This document shows positions 5,207 to 11,593 of a stretch of DNA of 11,593 nucleotides, piece after piece. The DNA is from JAZQNC01 sp045536155 (GTDB taxonomy: Bacteria; Bacillota; Clostridia; Oscillospirales; CAG-272). How positions within the stretch are numbered: the stretch's first letter is position 1; each line of letters starts with the position of its first letter. The stretch is taken from positions 1-11,593 of the forward strand of contig JAZSMZ010000150.1 of NCBI GenBank assembly GCA_045536155.1. The letters run 5' to 3'. The translations under genes and the position numbers were made by a program. The notes under the pieces were generated by a model, which had not been told where the DNA came from, ran no database searches, and saw nothing but the letters and a program-made list of their open reading frames with translations.

Positions 5207-5881
5207 TTATTCCTCGTCGAACTTTCTCAGACCCGATACCTCGGAGATAGGCAGCGAGAAGCAGAAGGCTCCGAATTCTTTATTTTTTGCCGAGCATTCG
5301 TTGATCGCCTTCATGATAGGTGCTTTTTTCTCTTTTGATGCAACGATATATATCATATCCTTTTCTTCTGCCAAGGAAAGCCCGTGGAACTTTGCATCGC
5401 TCTCCTTTAGAGTGCCTTTGGCGTGCAAGACGGTGCCTCCCGTTGCTCCTGCACTGCGTGCGGCTTCCATTATATCGTCCGAATATCCTTCATTTAATAC
5501 AACGATTATAAGCTCATGTTCGAATTGCATTTCGGGTTTTCCTCCTTCTTTGGCTGTCATGCCGTTTGTGATGTAGGCAAGTGTCTTTTGACCGCATACG
5601 CTTTTGAGCGGTATAGCCATCATGATTCCGTTGCCGGGGATATCTATAAACATCTTCTGCTTTGCCTGGCGGGTGATCTTTTTGAGCAGCTCGCCGTCGG
5701 CAACCGTGCTGACTATCGCCTTTTCGGTGGCGCTGAGATTGTGCAGACTGAGATGCTCGTCGGTTGCCGTACCCTGACCGAGATTTGTGAGCACAAGAGG
5801 AAGCTTTAATTCCTCGCAGATGCCGTGAAGGGTGGGAAGCGACGAACGGTCAACTATCGTTATAACATTGTATAAAATCAT
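5207..5881 (-). CDS. Tandem two-domain PII-like protein
   Basis: The 224-residue soluble protein appears to hold two PII-superfamily (ferredoxin-like) domains, roughly 1-108 and 120-212, joined by a Gly/Lys/Glu-rich linker. In domain 2, LIIVVLNEGYSDDIMEAA (124-141) is followed by GATGGTVLHAKG (145-156), the position of the T loop in PII proteins, and by the strand MIYIVASKEKKAPIMKAI (176-193). In domain 1, GQGTAT (35-40) takes the T-loop place. PII-like proteins sense nucleotides or small anions and control membrane transporters. Here the gene lies 23 nt after the DUF1538 gene, so it probably regulates that carrier. GGAGG is 11 nt before the ATG. The PII signature for uridylylation is absent. 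The ligand is unknown, and the double domain is less common than single PII proteins. Confidence 0.8.
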   Translation of the reverse strand: MILYNVITIVDRSSLPTLHGICEELKLPLVLTNLGQGTATDEHLSLHNLSATEKAIVSTVADGELLKKITRQAKQKMFIDIPGNGIMMAIPLKSVCGQKTLAYITNGMTAKEGGKPEMQFEHELIIVVLNEGYSDDIMEAARSAGATGGTVLHAKGTLKESDAKFHGLSLAEEKDMIYIVASKEKKAPIMKAINECSAKNKEFGAFCFSLPISEVSGLRKFDEE

Positions 5882-5904
5882 TTATCCCATTACCTCCGTA
5901 AAAA

Positions 5905-7425
5905 TTACATTTCCCAAAGCTCGATGATGTCGCTGTCCGAATAGAGATCGCTCTCTGCCGTTCTTTCGGCGCGGCGACCCTTAACTACCGATATAGCACC
6001 CATGATCTGGACGGTGATAAGGGGCATCATTGCGACCATGGCGACAAGACCGAATGCATCTGTCATTATGTTGCCGCCGAGAGAGGAGCAGGCACCCATC
6101 GCGAAGGGAAGCATGAACGATGCGGTCAACGGACCCGATGCGACCCCGCCCGAGTCAAAGGCGATCGCGGTAAAGGTTTTGGGTACAAAGAAAGCGAGCA
6201 CAAGTGCAATTATATAACCGGGGAGCATGAAATACATTATCGATATGCCGGTGAGCACGCGGAGCATCGCAAGTCCCATTGCTGCCGAGATCGCTATTGA
6301 GAGGCTGAGCCCCATCGCGCGCTCCGAAATAGCGCCTGCGCTCAGCTCCATTACCTGCTTGTTGAGCACGTGAACGGCAGGCTCGGCATTGATGATGAAC
6401 CAACCCATCAGCATTGCAAGCGGTATAAGCAGCCACTTGAAGGGCGAATCGGCGATCTGACCTCCGAGCACGTATCCGAGCGACTGGAATCCGACGTTTA
6501 CGCCCGTTAAGAAGAGTACGAGTCCTATATAGGTGATAACAAGACCGATGCAGATTCGAAGGAAGGGAAGACGCTTCATTCGAAGCGATATTATCTGAAA
6601 AAGCATGAAGAATGCCACGATGGGCAGAAGGGCTATCGCCACTTCAAGCATGAAATGGGGAGTGTCGCAGAGATATTTCCAGCCTATCTCCGACGTGTAT
6701 TCGAATTTGCTTACGTCGATAACCGAAGGAGCGGCCTCGCCGCGATAGATAAATCCTAACAGCAGTACCGACAAAATAGGACCGATCGAGCAGAGGGCAA
6801 CAAGACCAAAGCTGTCCGATTTCGCCTTTTCGTCGCTTCTGATGGATGCAACACCCACACCGAGGGCCATTATGAAGGGGACGGTGATCGGACCTGTTGT
6901 AACTCCGCCCGAATCAAATGCGACCGAAAGAAAATTCTTGTCGGCAAAATAAGCAAGGATGAAGATCAGCGCGTAGAAGATGACAAACAGCCATTTGAGC
7001 TGTATGCCGAAAAGGATGCGGATCATGCAGAGCATCAAAAACAGACCGACGCCCACCGAAACGGTGAGGATAAGGACGGTTGAGTTGATGGCGGGCACGT
7101 TTGTTGCCAAAACGGTAAGATCGGGCTCGGCGATAGTGATTATCACGCCCAAAGCAAAGCTTATGAGCACGATCAGCCATATCCTGCGCGATTTTGTCAG
7201 CTTTGCACCGATGTGAGTGCCTATCTGACTCATCGAGATGTCCGATCCGAATGTAAAAAAGGCCATGCCGACGATTATCATTGCCGATCCTATTAAAAAT
7301 GAAAGGAAGAGCGAGCTGTCAAGCGGAATAAAAAAGAGCGCCAGAACAGCAACGATCAAGGTTATGGGAAGAACGGAGGCTAATGCTTCGCTCATCTTTT
7401 CGTGCAATACCTTACGCTTAAGCAA
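5905..7425 (-). CDS. DUF1538 family membrane protein, putative transporter
   Basis: This 506-residue polytopic membrane protein consists of two homologous halves. Each half has an EPD/EPA motif (EPDL 100-103, EPAV 348-351), then FDSGGVTTGP (170-179) or FDSGGVASGP (423-432), then DSFGLVA (204-210) or DAFGLVA (456-462). The spacings are almost equal between the halves. I recognise this as the DUF1538 family, whose substrate I do not know. Conserved acidic and Gly/Pro-broken segments within membrane helices, repeated twice, look like a secondary carrier's substrate or ion site. The C-terminal tail (about 485-506) is acidic and cytosolic and could contact the PII-like partner. The start is a TTG at 7,425 with AAGGAGGG seven nt upstream; the first in-frame ATG is ten codons later with no such site. 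It is the first gene of a two-gene operon. Confidence 0.85.
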   Translation of the reverse strand: MLKRKVLHEKMSEALASVLPITLIVAVLALFFIPLDSSLFLSFLIGSAMIIVGMAFFTFGSDISMSQIGTHIGAKLTKSRRIWLIVLISFALGVIITIAEPDLTVLATNVPAINSTVLILTVSVGVGLFLMLCMIRILFGIQLKWLFVIFYALIFILAYFADKNFLSVAFDSGGVTTGPITVPFIMALGVGVASIRSDEKAKSDSFGLVALCSIGPILSVLLLGFIYRGEAAPSVIDVSKFEYTSEIGWKYLCDTPHFMLEVAIALLPIVAFFMLFQIISLRMKRLPFLRICIGLVITYIGLVLFLTGVNVGFQSLGYVLGGQIADSPFKWLLIPLAMLMGWFIINAEPAVHVLNKQVMELSAGAISERAMGLSLSIAISAAMGLAMLRVLTGISIMYFMLPGYIIALVLAFFVPKTFTAIAFDSGGVASGPLTASFMLPFAMGACSSLGGNIMTDAFGLVAMVAMMPLITVQIMGAISVVKGRRAERTAESDLYSDSDIIELWEM

Positions 7426-7498
7426 ATCACAGCCCTCCTTTCAATGACGTATGTATAAAAATCATGTTATTTTCCTTCATATTTATTAACTGTTTATT

Positions 7499-7527
7499 AC
7501 TCTACCATAACGGCGCAAAAAAAGCAA
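7499..7527 (-). promoter_or_regulatory. Weak promoter candidate for the DUF1538-PII operon
   Basis: On the minus strand TTGCTT (7,527-7,522), a 17-nt spacer and TAGAGT (7,504-7,499). Each box matches four of six consensus bases. No better pair lies between 7,440 and 7,640, although TTGACA and TTGACC occur on this strand near 7,580-7,569 without a good -10 partner. Confidence 0.3.
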
Positions 7528-7640
7528 TTAACTTACGGTAAATTTTAAAACGAAAAAAAATCGGCATTGGTCAACTTGTCAACTACGATAATGCTTTTTT
7601 GTTGAAAGATTACATAAACAATCGAGCCATGTGAAAGTGA

Positions 7641-7669
7641 TTGACAATAATCGCAGTTGATGCTATAAT
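7641..7669 (+). promoter_or_regulatory. Consensus sigma-A promoter of the phosphate-transport operon
   Basis: A perfect TTGACA (7,641-7,646), a 17-nt spacer and a perfect TATAAT (7,664-7,669). Transcription should start near 7,676, giving a leader of about 107 nt. Such a strong core promoter suggests high basal expression or control by a repressor or the leader. Confidence 0.9.
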
Positions 7670-7674
7670 TATCT

Positions 7675-7714
7675 TTGATTGGATCTGTTAGCGAATAATA
7701 ACGTATCCGATCAA
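7675..7714 (+). other. Hairpin at the 5' end of the pit leader RNA
   Basis: TTGATTGGAT (7,675-7,684) pairs over ten positions (one G-U) with ATCCGATCAA (7,705-7,714). Inside, after a C-U mismatch, TGTTA pairs with TAACG, leaving the loop GCGAATAA. The stem begins at or within a base or two of the predicted transcript start. No T-run follows, so it is not a terminator. It may stabilise the mRNA or be a regulatory structure. Confidence 0.55.
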
Positions 7715-7782
7715 TTACGGCATAAAAAGGATATTGGTACAAATAATATATCCGAAATTTAATCTAACGGAGTAGCAACAAT

Positions 7783-8841
7783 ATGGAACAGCTTCAACTG
7801 ATGGACTTCTTATCGATGATGATATCGAGCCCCGCTGCAGTTATTACTGTTTTGCTGACACTTGGAGTAATATTTGTCAACGGTTGGACAGATGCACCAA
7901 ACGCGATCGCAACCTGTATTGCAACACGCGCGATAGGTCCGCGAGCCGCCATTATTATGGCCGCGGTAATGAATTTCTTTGGCGTATTTGTAATGACTCT
8001 TATTAACAATCAGGTTGCCGCCACCATATATAATATGGTAGATTTCAGCGGTAATACGCATCATGCATCGATTGCACTTTGCGCCGCGCTCATAGCAATT
8101 GTTGTCTGGGCGGTAGCGGCTTGGAAGTTCGGCATTCCCACAAGTGAAAGCCACGCGCTGATTGCGGGCATTTCGGGTGCGGCAATAGCCCTTCATAACG
8201 GTTTTGGCGGCATTAATCCCGCTGAATGGGTCAAAGTTCTTTACGGTCTCGGCCTTTCGACCTTCCTCGGATTCGGATTTGGTTTTTTCACTGTAAAGCT
8301 GAATGAATGGCTGTTTAAAAATGCAGACAGACGAAAGACCAACCCCTTCTTCTCGAAGGCGCAGATAGCGGGCGGCGCCGCAATGGCATTTATGCACGGC
8401 GCACAGGACGGTCAGAAGTTTATGGGCGTGTTCCTCCTTGGAATCTATCTTGTAAACGGCGGCGGAGGAAGCGGATCGTTTGCGATCCCGATTTGGCTGA
8501 TGGTGCTTTGCTCGGTCGTAATGGCGCTCGGAACGTCGATCGGCGGATATAAGATAATCAAATCGGTCGGATTCGGCATGGTTAAGCTTGAAACGTATCA
8601 GGGCTTTTCGGCGGATATTGCCGCATCGCTCTGCCTGCTTGTTGCATCGGTCACCGGTATGCCTGTAAGTACAACTCATACAAAGACGACCGCTATTATG
8701 GGAGTCGGCGCATCAAAGCGCATCTCGGCTGTAAACTGGGTAACCGTTAAAGAAATGGTGCTGACCTGGATTCTTACCTTCCCGGGCTGCGGACTGCTCG
8801 GATTTGCCGCAGTTAAGCTGCTTTTATTGATATTCGGATAA
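7783..8841 (+). CDS. pit: PiT-family inorganic phosphate transporter
   Basis: This 352-residue multi-helix membrane protein takes up inorganic phosphate, in bacterial PiT proteins usually as a metal-phosphate complex with proton symport. The internal PiT duplication is visible. NGWTDAPNAIAT (33-44) and FMHGAQDGQKFMG (203-215) are the two copies of the substrate-site motif, with aspartates at 37 and 209. PTSESHALIAG (119-129) and PVSTTHTKTTAIMG (294-307) are the paired second motif. The motif spelling differs from the E. coli GANDVANA form, as in the shorter Firmicutes-type members. ACGGAG at 7,767-7,772 precedes the ATG by 10 nt. The gene is led by a consensus promoter and followed 36 nt later by its DUF47 partner. 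A different anion, such as sulfate, is a less likely substrate. Confidence 0.92.
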   Translation: MEQLQLMDFLSMMISSPAAVITVLLTLGVIFVNGWTDAPNAIATCIATRAIGPRAAIIMAAVMNFFGVFVMTLINNQVAATIYNMVDFSGNTHHASIALCAALIAIVVWAVAAWKFGIPTSESHALIAGISGAAIALHNGFGGINPAEWVKVLYGLGLSTFLGFGFGFFTVKLNEWLFKNADRRKTNPFFSKAQIAGGAAMAFMHGAQDGQKFMGVFLLGIYLVNGGGGSGSFAIPIWLMVLCSVVMALGTSIGGYKIIKSVGFGMVKLETYQGFSADIAASLCLLVASVTGMPVSTTHTKTTAIMGVGASKRISAVNWVTVKEMVLTWILTFPGCGLLGFAAVKLLLLIFG

Positions 8842-8877
8842 AAATCAACGATTTTACAGAGTGAGAGGATTATAAAA

Positions 8878-9495
8878 ATGGCAAAAAGATTTGATTATTT
8901 CGGAGCGTTTATTGATTTTTCCAAAAAGGCCTGCGCTGCTGCAGAGACTCTTGATAATTTCTTTAAAAACTTTTCGGCGGATAACATTCAGTCTGAAATG
9001 GATAAGATCCACACGATCGAGCATGAGGCAGACAGCATCAAGCATGACGTTATCAACAATTTGATCCGCGAATTCGTTCCTCCGTTGGAGCGCGAGGATA
9101 TTTTAGAGCTCGTTGCAGAATTCGATAACGTAGTCGACAGCATCGACGAGGTTATCCGCGAAGTTGCAATGTTCCGTGTAACGGCTCTCCGTCCCGACGT
9201 TATCGCATTTACCGAGCTGCTCGTTGAAATGTGCCGGAAGCTCAATACCGTTTGCACCGAGTTTGTCAATTACAAAAAGTCGGCCAATCTCAAAGATCTT
9301 CTTATTGATATTAACCGTATCGAGAGCGATGCCGATACAGTGCATTGGAACGCCGTTACTACACTTTTCGGCGAGTGCGATGATGCAAAGCAGATCATTA
9401 TCTGGAGATCGATCTACGATACTCTCGAAAGCTGCTTCGACAGCGGCGAGCATACAGCCGACGTTGTTGAGGGCGTTATTCTTAAAAACACCTAA
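8878..9495 (+). CDS. DUF47 (PhoU-like) protein partnered with Pit
   Basis: This 205-residue, almost wholly helical cytosolic protein belongs to the DUF47/PhoU-like family (B. subtilis YkaA type), which is commonly encoded next to pit genes and thought to regulate the transporter. Two repeats of the PhoU-like pattern are visible. IEHEADSIKHDV (47-58) precedes EREDILELVAEFDNVVDSID (71-90) in the first half. RIESDADTVH (147-156) precedes SIYDTLESCFDSGEH (178-192) in the second. The repeated Glu/Asp clusters are the metal-binding positions in PhoU proteins. GAGAGG precedes the ATG by about 9 nt. It lies 36 nt after pit with no promoter between, so the two form an operon, ended by a strong terminator. 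Confidence 0.92.
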   Translation: MAKRFDYFGAFIDFSKKACAAAETLDNFFKNFSADNIQSEMDKIHTIEHEADSIKHDVINNLIREFVPPLEREDILELVAEFDNVVDSIDEVIREVAMFRVTALRPDVIAFTELLVEMCRKLNTVCTEFVNYKKSANLKDLLIDINRIESDADTVHWNAVTTLFGECDDAKQIIIWRSIYDTLESCFDSGEHTADVVEGVILKNT

Positions 9496-9501
9496 AACAA
9501 A

Positions 9502-9530
9502 AAAGAGGATGCACGTTGCATCCTCTTTTT
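9502..9530. terminator. Bidirectional terminator
   Basis: AGAGGATGCA (9,504-9,513) pairs perfectly with TGCATCCTCT (9,517-9,526) around CGT. T residues follow on the plus strand, and an A-rich run (9,494-9,504) precedes it, giving a T-run on the minus strand. It serves both the pit operon and the convergent YigZ-family gene. Confidence 0.9.
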
Positions 9531-9538
9531 GCATTTAT

Positions 9539-10195
9539 TTATGAATCAAATCTTTCTCCCGTAACGTCTATGAGAGCACGCGCTGCAGTACTTTCGATGA
9601 GAGTGTCGCGCAGAGAGTCAAATTGAGGCTTTTTGATGGCCAAATTAAGGCATACCTCGTTTGAAAAATCGCTGCTGTCGCGGCGTACGTCATATCGCTG
9701 AAGTATCGGGTCGATGCGCTGATAGTCGGAATAGTTGACTCGCAGGCGGAAAGTGGTAAATGGCTCAAATGAAACTATCCCTGCGGCTTCGGCGGCAAGC
9801 TTTGCCGTGGTAGAATACGCTCTGACAAGGCCTCCTGCGCCGAGAAGTATTCCGCCGAAATATCGGGTAACGACAATAGCGGCATCGGTAAAGCCCGTTT
9901 TGCGGATAACGTCAAGCACCGGCATACCTGCTGTTCCTGATGGTTCGCCGTCATCGGAAAAGCGCGTGACGTTTGCACCGATCAGGTAAGCGTAAACGTT
10001 GTGGGTGGCATCGGGATATTTCGAGCGAATCGAATTTACAAATTCGATAGCTTCTTCAGGCGTTTTAACAGGTGCGGCGTTGCCGTAAAAGACCGATTTG
10101 CGCTCAACGAATTCAATTTCGGCATGATGAGAAAGGGTAGTGTATATAACGGGAGCGTCAGTGGCTTCCGTCTTGTTTGCATTCTTTTTTTTCAT
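9539..10195 (-). CDS. yigZ: YigZ/YvyE (IMPACT) family protein
   Basis: The 218-residue protein is a YigZ/YvyE homologue (IMPACT N-terminal domain plus DUF1949-type C-terminal domain). The family core is clear: SDDGEPSGTAGMPVLDV (80-96) and VVTRYFGGILLGAGGLVRAYS (split here as VVTRYFGGILLG 108-119 and AGGLVRAYS 120-128). The C-terminal ferredoxin-like part runs from about 145 to 212. Eukaryotic IMPACT counteracts GCN2; the bacterial role is poorly defined, and proposals tie it to translation. An extra basic N-terminal stretch of about 15 residues (KKKNANK) is slightly longer than usual. AAAGGGGA precedes the ATG by 8 nt, and a good promoter lies 33 nt upstream. It is a single-gene unit. Confidence 0.93.
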   Translation of the reverse strand: MKKKNANKTEATDAPVIYTTLSHHAEIEFVERKSVFYGNAAPVKTPEEAIEFVNSIRSKYPDATHNVYAYLIGANVTRFSDDGEPSGTAGMPVLDVIRKTGFTDAAIVVTRYFGGILLGAGGLVRAYSTTAKLAAEAAGIVSFEPFTTFRLRVNYSDYQRIDPILQRYDVRRDSSDFSNEVCLNLAIKKPQFDSLRDTLIESTAARALIDVTGERFDS

Positions 10196-10227
10196 GCACT
10201 TTGTCCCCTTTCTTGCTATTTTTGATT

Positions 10228-10256
10228 ATTATATCACAATTAAGGGCAAAATGCAA
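10228..10256 (-). promoter_or_regulatory. Promoter of the YigZ-family gene
   Basis: On the minus strand TTGCAT (10,256-10,251), a 17-nt spacer and TATAAT (10,233-10,228). The start would be near 10,221, leaving a leader of about 25 nt with the ribosome binding site. The 74 bp between this and the divergent rpmE promoter hold nothing I can identify. Confidence 0.75.
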
Positions 10257-10330
10257 TAGGTCGGATGAGTGCGCGTGCGATGAAAACGGCGGCGCAAAAA
10301 TGTCTTAATTGTAAATTTTATCATATACTC

Positions 10331-10359
10331 TTGCTTTGACAAAAAAGCTATGCTATAAT
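10331..10359 (+). promoter_or_regulatory. Promoter of rpmE
   Basis: TTGCTT (10,331-10,336), a 17-nt spacer and TATAAT (10,354-10,359). A tempting TTGACA at 10,336-10,341 is only 12 nt from the -10 box and therefore not used as -35 with it. The start would be near 10,366. Confidence 0.75.
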
Positions 10360-10377
10360 ATACAAGTTGATTTATGT

Positions 10378-10395
10378 GCACGGCAAATTCCGTGC
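10378..10395 (+). other. rpmE leader hairpin
   Basis: GCACGG (10,378-10,383) pairs perfectly with CCGTGC (10,390-10,395) around a six-nt loop CAAATT. It sits in the roughly 56-nt leader, about 12 nt before the AAAGAGG ribosome binding site. Leaders of bL31 genes carry conserved structures in several phyla, thought to be bound by the protein for self-control. This small hairpin is a candidate. Confidence 0.45.
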
Positions 10396-10421
10396 GAATT
10401 TATGAAAGAGGTGTATTTAAA

Positions 10422-10628
10422 ATGAAGGAAGGCATCCATCCCGAATACAAAGAATGCGTTATCAGATGCGCATGCGGCAACGAAGTACCCTGCCGTTCCA
10501 CCAAGGGCGATCTCCGCGTTGAAATTTGCTCCAAGTGCCACCCGTTCTTCACCGGCAAGCAGAAATTTGTTGACGCCGGCGGACGTGTTGACAAGTTCAA
10601 GAAGCGTCTCGCAGCTTCCGGCAAATAA
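10422..10628 (+). CDS. rpmE: 50S ribosomal protein bL31, zinc-binding form
   Basis: This 68-residue protein is bL31 of the large ribosomal subunit, located at the central protuberance and bridging to the small subunit. It is the zinc (C+) form: Cys16 and Cys18 (RCACG) and Cys36 and Cys39 (ICSKCHPF) give the four zinc ligands. MKEGIHPEY at the start and the C-terminal FFTGKQKFVDAGGRVDKFKKR are typical. The ATG at 10,422 is chosen because AAAGAGG lies just upstream and it gives the normal protein. The open frame reaches back to 10,374, but those codons fall in the leader. It is a single gene with its own promoter and strong terminator. Confidence 0.97.
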   Translation: MKEGIHPEYKECVIRCACGNEVPCRSTKGDLRVEICSKCHPFFTGKQKFVDAGGRVDKFKKRLAASGK

Positions 10629-10681
10629 TAGTTCTGAAAGGAATTATTGGCGGAATCCGTTCAACGACGACATTCGTCAGG

Positions 10682-10716
10682 GCGGTCTTGTGCATCGTTG
10701 CATAAGACCGCTTTTT
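10682..10716 (+). terminator. Rho-independent terminator of rpmE
   Basis: A 13-bp stem (10,682-10,694 with 10,699-10,711, one G-T pair) closes a four-base TCGT loop and is followed by five T residues, a G and a further T run. It ends rpmE 54 nt after the stop codon. Confidence 0.92.
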
Positions 10717-10762
10717 GTTTTTTCTTACCTGCACCTATTTTTCTACACAAATCGGAGTATTT

Positions 10763-11593
10763 ATGAATTCAAATATTGAAATAAACGAAAAAGACAGCCG
10801 CGCGTTGCTTGTCGGCGTGGACTGCCGTTCAAATGACGATGTCGAGGCGATGCTCGACGAGCTTGAGCGGCTTGCCGATACTGCAGGCATCGTTACAGTC
10901 GGAAAAGTCATCCAGAACAGACAGAATCCCGACCCCGCGACCTATATCGGAAGCGGAAAGGCCGAAGAACTTAGCGACAGCTGTAAGATAAATAACGTGG
11001 GCCTTGTCATCTTCGACGACGAGCTTTCGCCGTCTCAGATCAAAAATCTCGAGGAGGTTTTCGGGGGTGACGTGCGCGTTATCGACCGCTCGATGCTAAT
11101 TTTGGATATCTTCGCCCTTCACGCTACCACAAACGAGGGTAAGATCCAGGTCGAGCTCGCACAGCTTCAGTATACCTCTCCCCGACTTATCGGTAAGGGC
11201 ACACAGCTCTCCCGTCAGCAGGGCGGTAATATTGCAATGCGCGGACCGGGCGAAACGAAGCTCGAAACCGACCGTCGTCACTTAAAGCGCCGCATGGCCG
11301 CACTTCGCGAGCAGCTCGCCGAGATCGAGAAGAACCGCGCAACGATGCGCGGCCGCCGCGACCGCTCGGGCATAAAGCAGATCGCTATTGCCGGATATAC
11401 CAATGCCGGAAAGTCAACCCTGACAAACTATCTGACCGGAGCTGGCATTTTGGCCGAGGACAAGCTTTTTGCAACTCTTGATCCCACAACACGCCGCTAT
11501 TCGCTCCCCTGCGGCGAGGTGATACTTCTCACCGACACGGTCGGATTTTTCCGCAATCTCCCCCATCACCTTGTAGTGGCATTCAAATCCACT
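10763..11593 (+). CDS. hflX: GTPase HflX (5' part, runs off the window)
   Basis: The first 277 codons of HflX are present and the frame is open to the last base. The full family length is about 410-430 residues. HflX binds the 50S subunit and splits or rescues stalled ribosomes, for example after heat stress. The N-terminal HflX domain covers about 12-200 and includes TYIGSGKAEEL (60-70) and GPGETKLETDRR (161-172), followed by a charged helical linker. The GTPase domain starts at about 205, with the P loop GYTNAGKST (211-219), switch I FATLDPTTR (236-244) and G3 DTVGF (258-262). The later NKxD motif lies outside the window. GGAG is five nt before the ATG at 10,763. It lies 47 nt after the rpmE terminator. 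I see no convincing promoter in the short T-rich gap. Confidence 0.95.
   Translation, partial: MNSNIEINEKDSRALLVGVDCRSNDDVEAMLDELERLADTAGIVTVGKVIQNRQNPDPATYIGSGKAEELSDSCKINNVGLVIFDDELSPSQIKNLEEVFGGDVRVIDRSMLILDIFALHATTNEGKIQVELAQLQYTSPRLIGKGTQLSRQQGGNIAMRGPGETKLETDRRHLKRRMAALREQLAEIEKNRATMRGRRDRSGIKQIAIAGYTNAGKSTLTNYLTGAGILAEDKLFATLDPTTRRYSLPCGEVILLTDTVGFFRNLPHHLVVAFKST

Larger units (their letters stand above)
7426..7782. other. Divergent intergenic region between two transporter operons
   Basis: This 357-bp region holds no gene that I can support. From left to right it contains the leader and a weak leftward promoter of the DUF1538 operon and a pair of GTCAAC direct repeats (7,570-7,575 and 7,578-7,583) inside a loose GCATT/AATGC stem followed by six T. 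A consensus rightward promoter and a leader hairpin upstream of the phosphate transporter follow. It is AT-rich. I found no recognisable riboswitch class. Confidence 0.7.

Noticed and set aside
7564..7600. Terminator in the divergent intergenic region (GCATT, AATGC, six T)
   Set aside because: The stem is only five bp with a 21-nt loop, and no plus-strand gene lies upstream for it to terminate.
7810..8679. A 289-codon open frame on the minus strand inside pit
   Set aside because: It is antisense to a clear PiT transporter, has a low-complexity basic composition, shows no family motif and has no ribosome binding site. It is a by-product of codon usage in pit.
10336..10359. TTGACA at 10,336 as the -35 box of rpmE
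   Set aside because: It is 12 nt from the TATAAT box, too close for sigma-A. TTGCTT at 10,331 has the proper 17-nt spacing.

Overview
The window looks like chromosome from an endospore-forming, Gram-positive member of the Clostridia. The evidence is a compact spoVAC-spoVAD-spoVAE cluster, strong AGGAGG-type ribosome binding sites, consensus sigma-A promoters (TTGACA-N17-TATAAT and close variants), short intergenic gaps and hairpin-plus-T-run terminators. GC content looks intermediate from about 1,560 onward and visibly lower before that, apart from one GC-rich hairpin array. I cannot name a genus from this sequence.

Left part (1 to about 1,556): probably the right-hand end of an integrated element. 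It holds the last 22 codons of an unidentified gene, a terminator, an array of short hairpins joined by GAAATC/GATTTC linkers, and two AT-rich genes for small membrane proteins. Each small gene has its own extended -10 promoter. The part ends at a tRNA-Ser 3' fragment (variable arm, T arm, acceptor 3' strand, CCA) whose 5' half is missing. Such a footprint is classically left where an element has integrated into the 3' end of a tRNA gene.

Central part (1,640 to 5,200): ferritin with every ferroxidase residue, convergent with a small membrane-protein gene whose promoter lies under a 22-bp palindrome. Next come spoVAC, spoVAD and spoVAE, encoding the dipicolinic-acid channel and loading machinery of the forespore, and an RsmC-like methyltransferase with its own promoter.

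Transport part (5,207 to 9,495): two transporter modules transcribed away from a shared 357-bp intergenic region. Leftward runs a duplicated DUF1538 membrane protein followed by a soluble protein that appears to contain two PII-like domains. Rightward runs a PiT-type phosphate transporter followed by its DUF47 (PhoU-like) partner. Both modules pair a membrane carrier with a cytosolic protein. The substrate of the DUF1538 module is unknown, and this is the most interesting functional lead in the window.

Right part (9,539 to the end): a YigZ/IMPACT-family gene on the minus strand, rpmE (zinc-type bL31) with a small leader hairpin, and the first 277 codons of the ribosome-associated GTPase HflX, which runs off the window. 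Three convergent gene pairs (ferritin and the small membrane gene, methyltransferase and PII-like, DUF47 and YigZ) each meet at a single terminator that could work in both directions.
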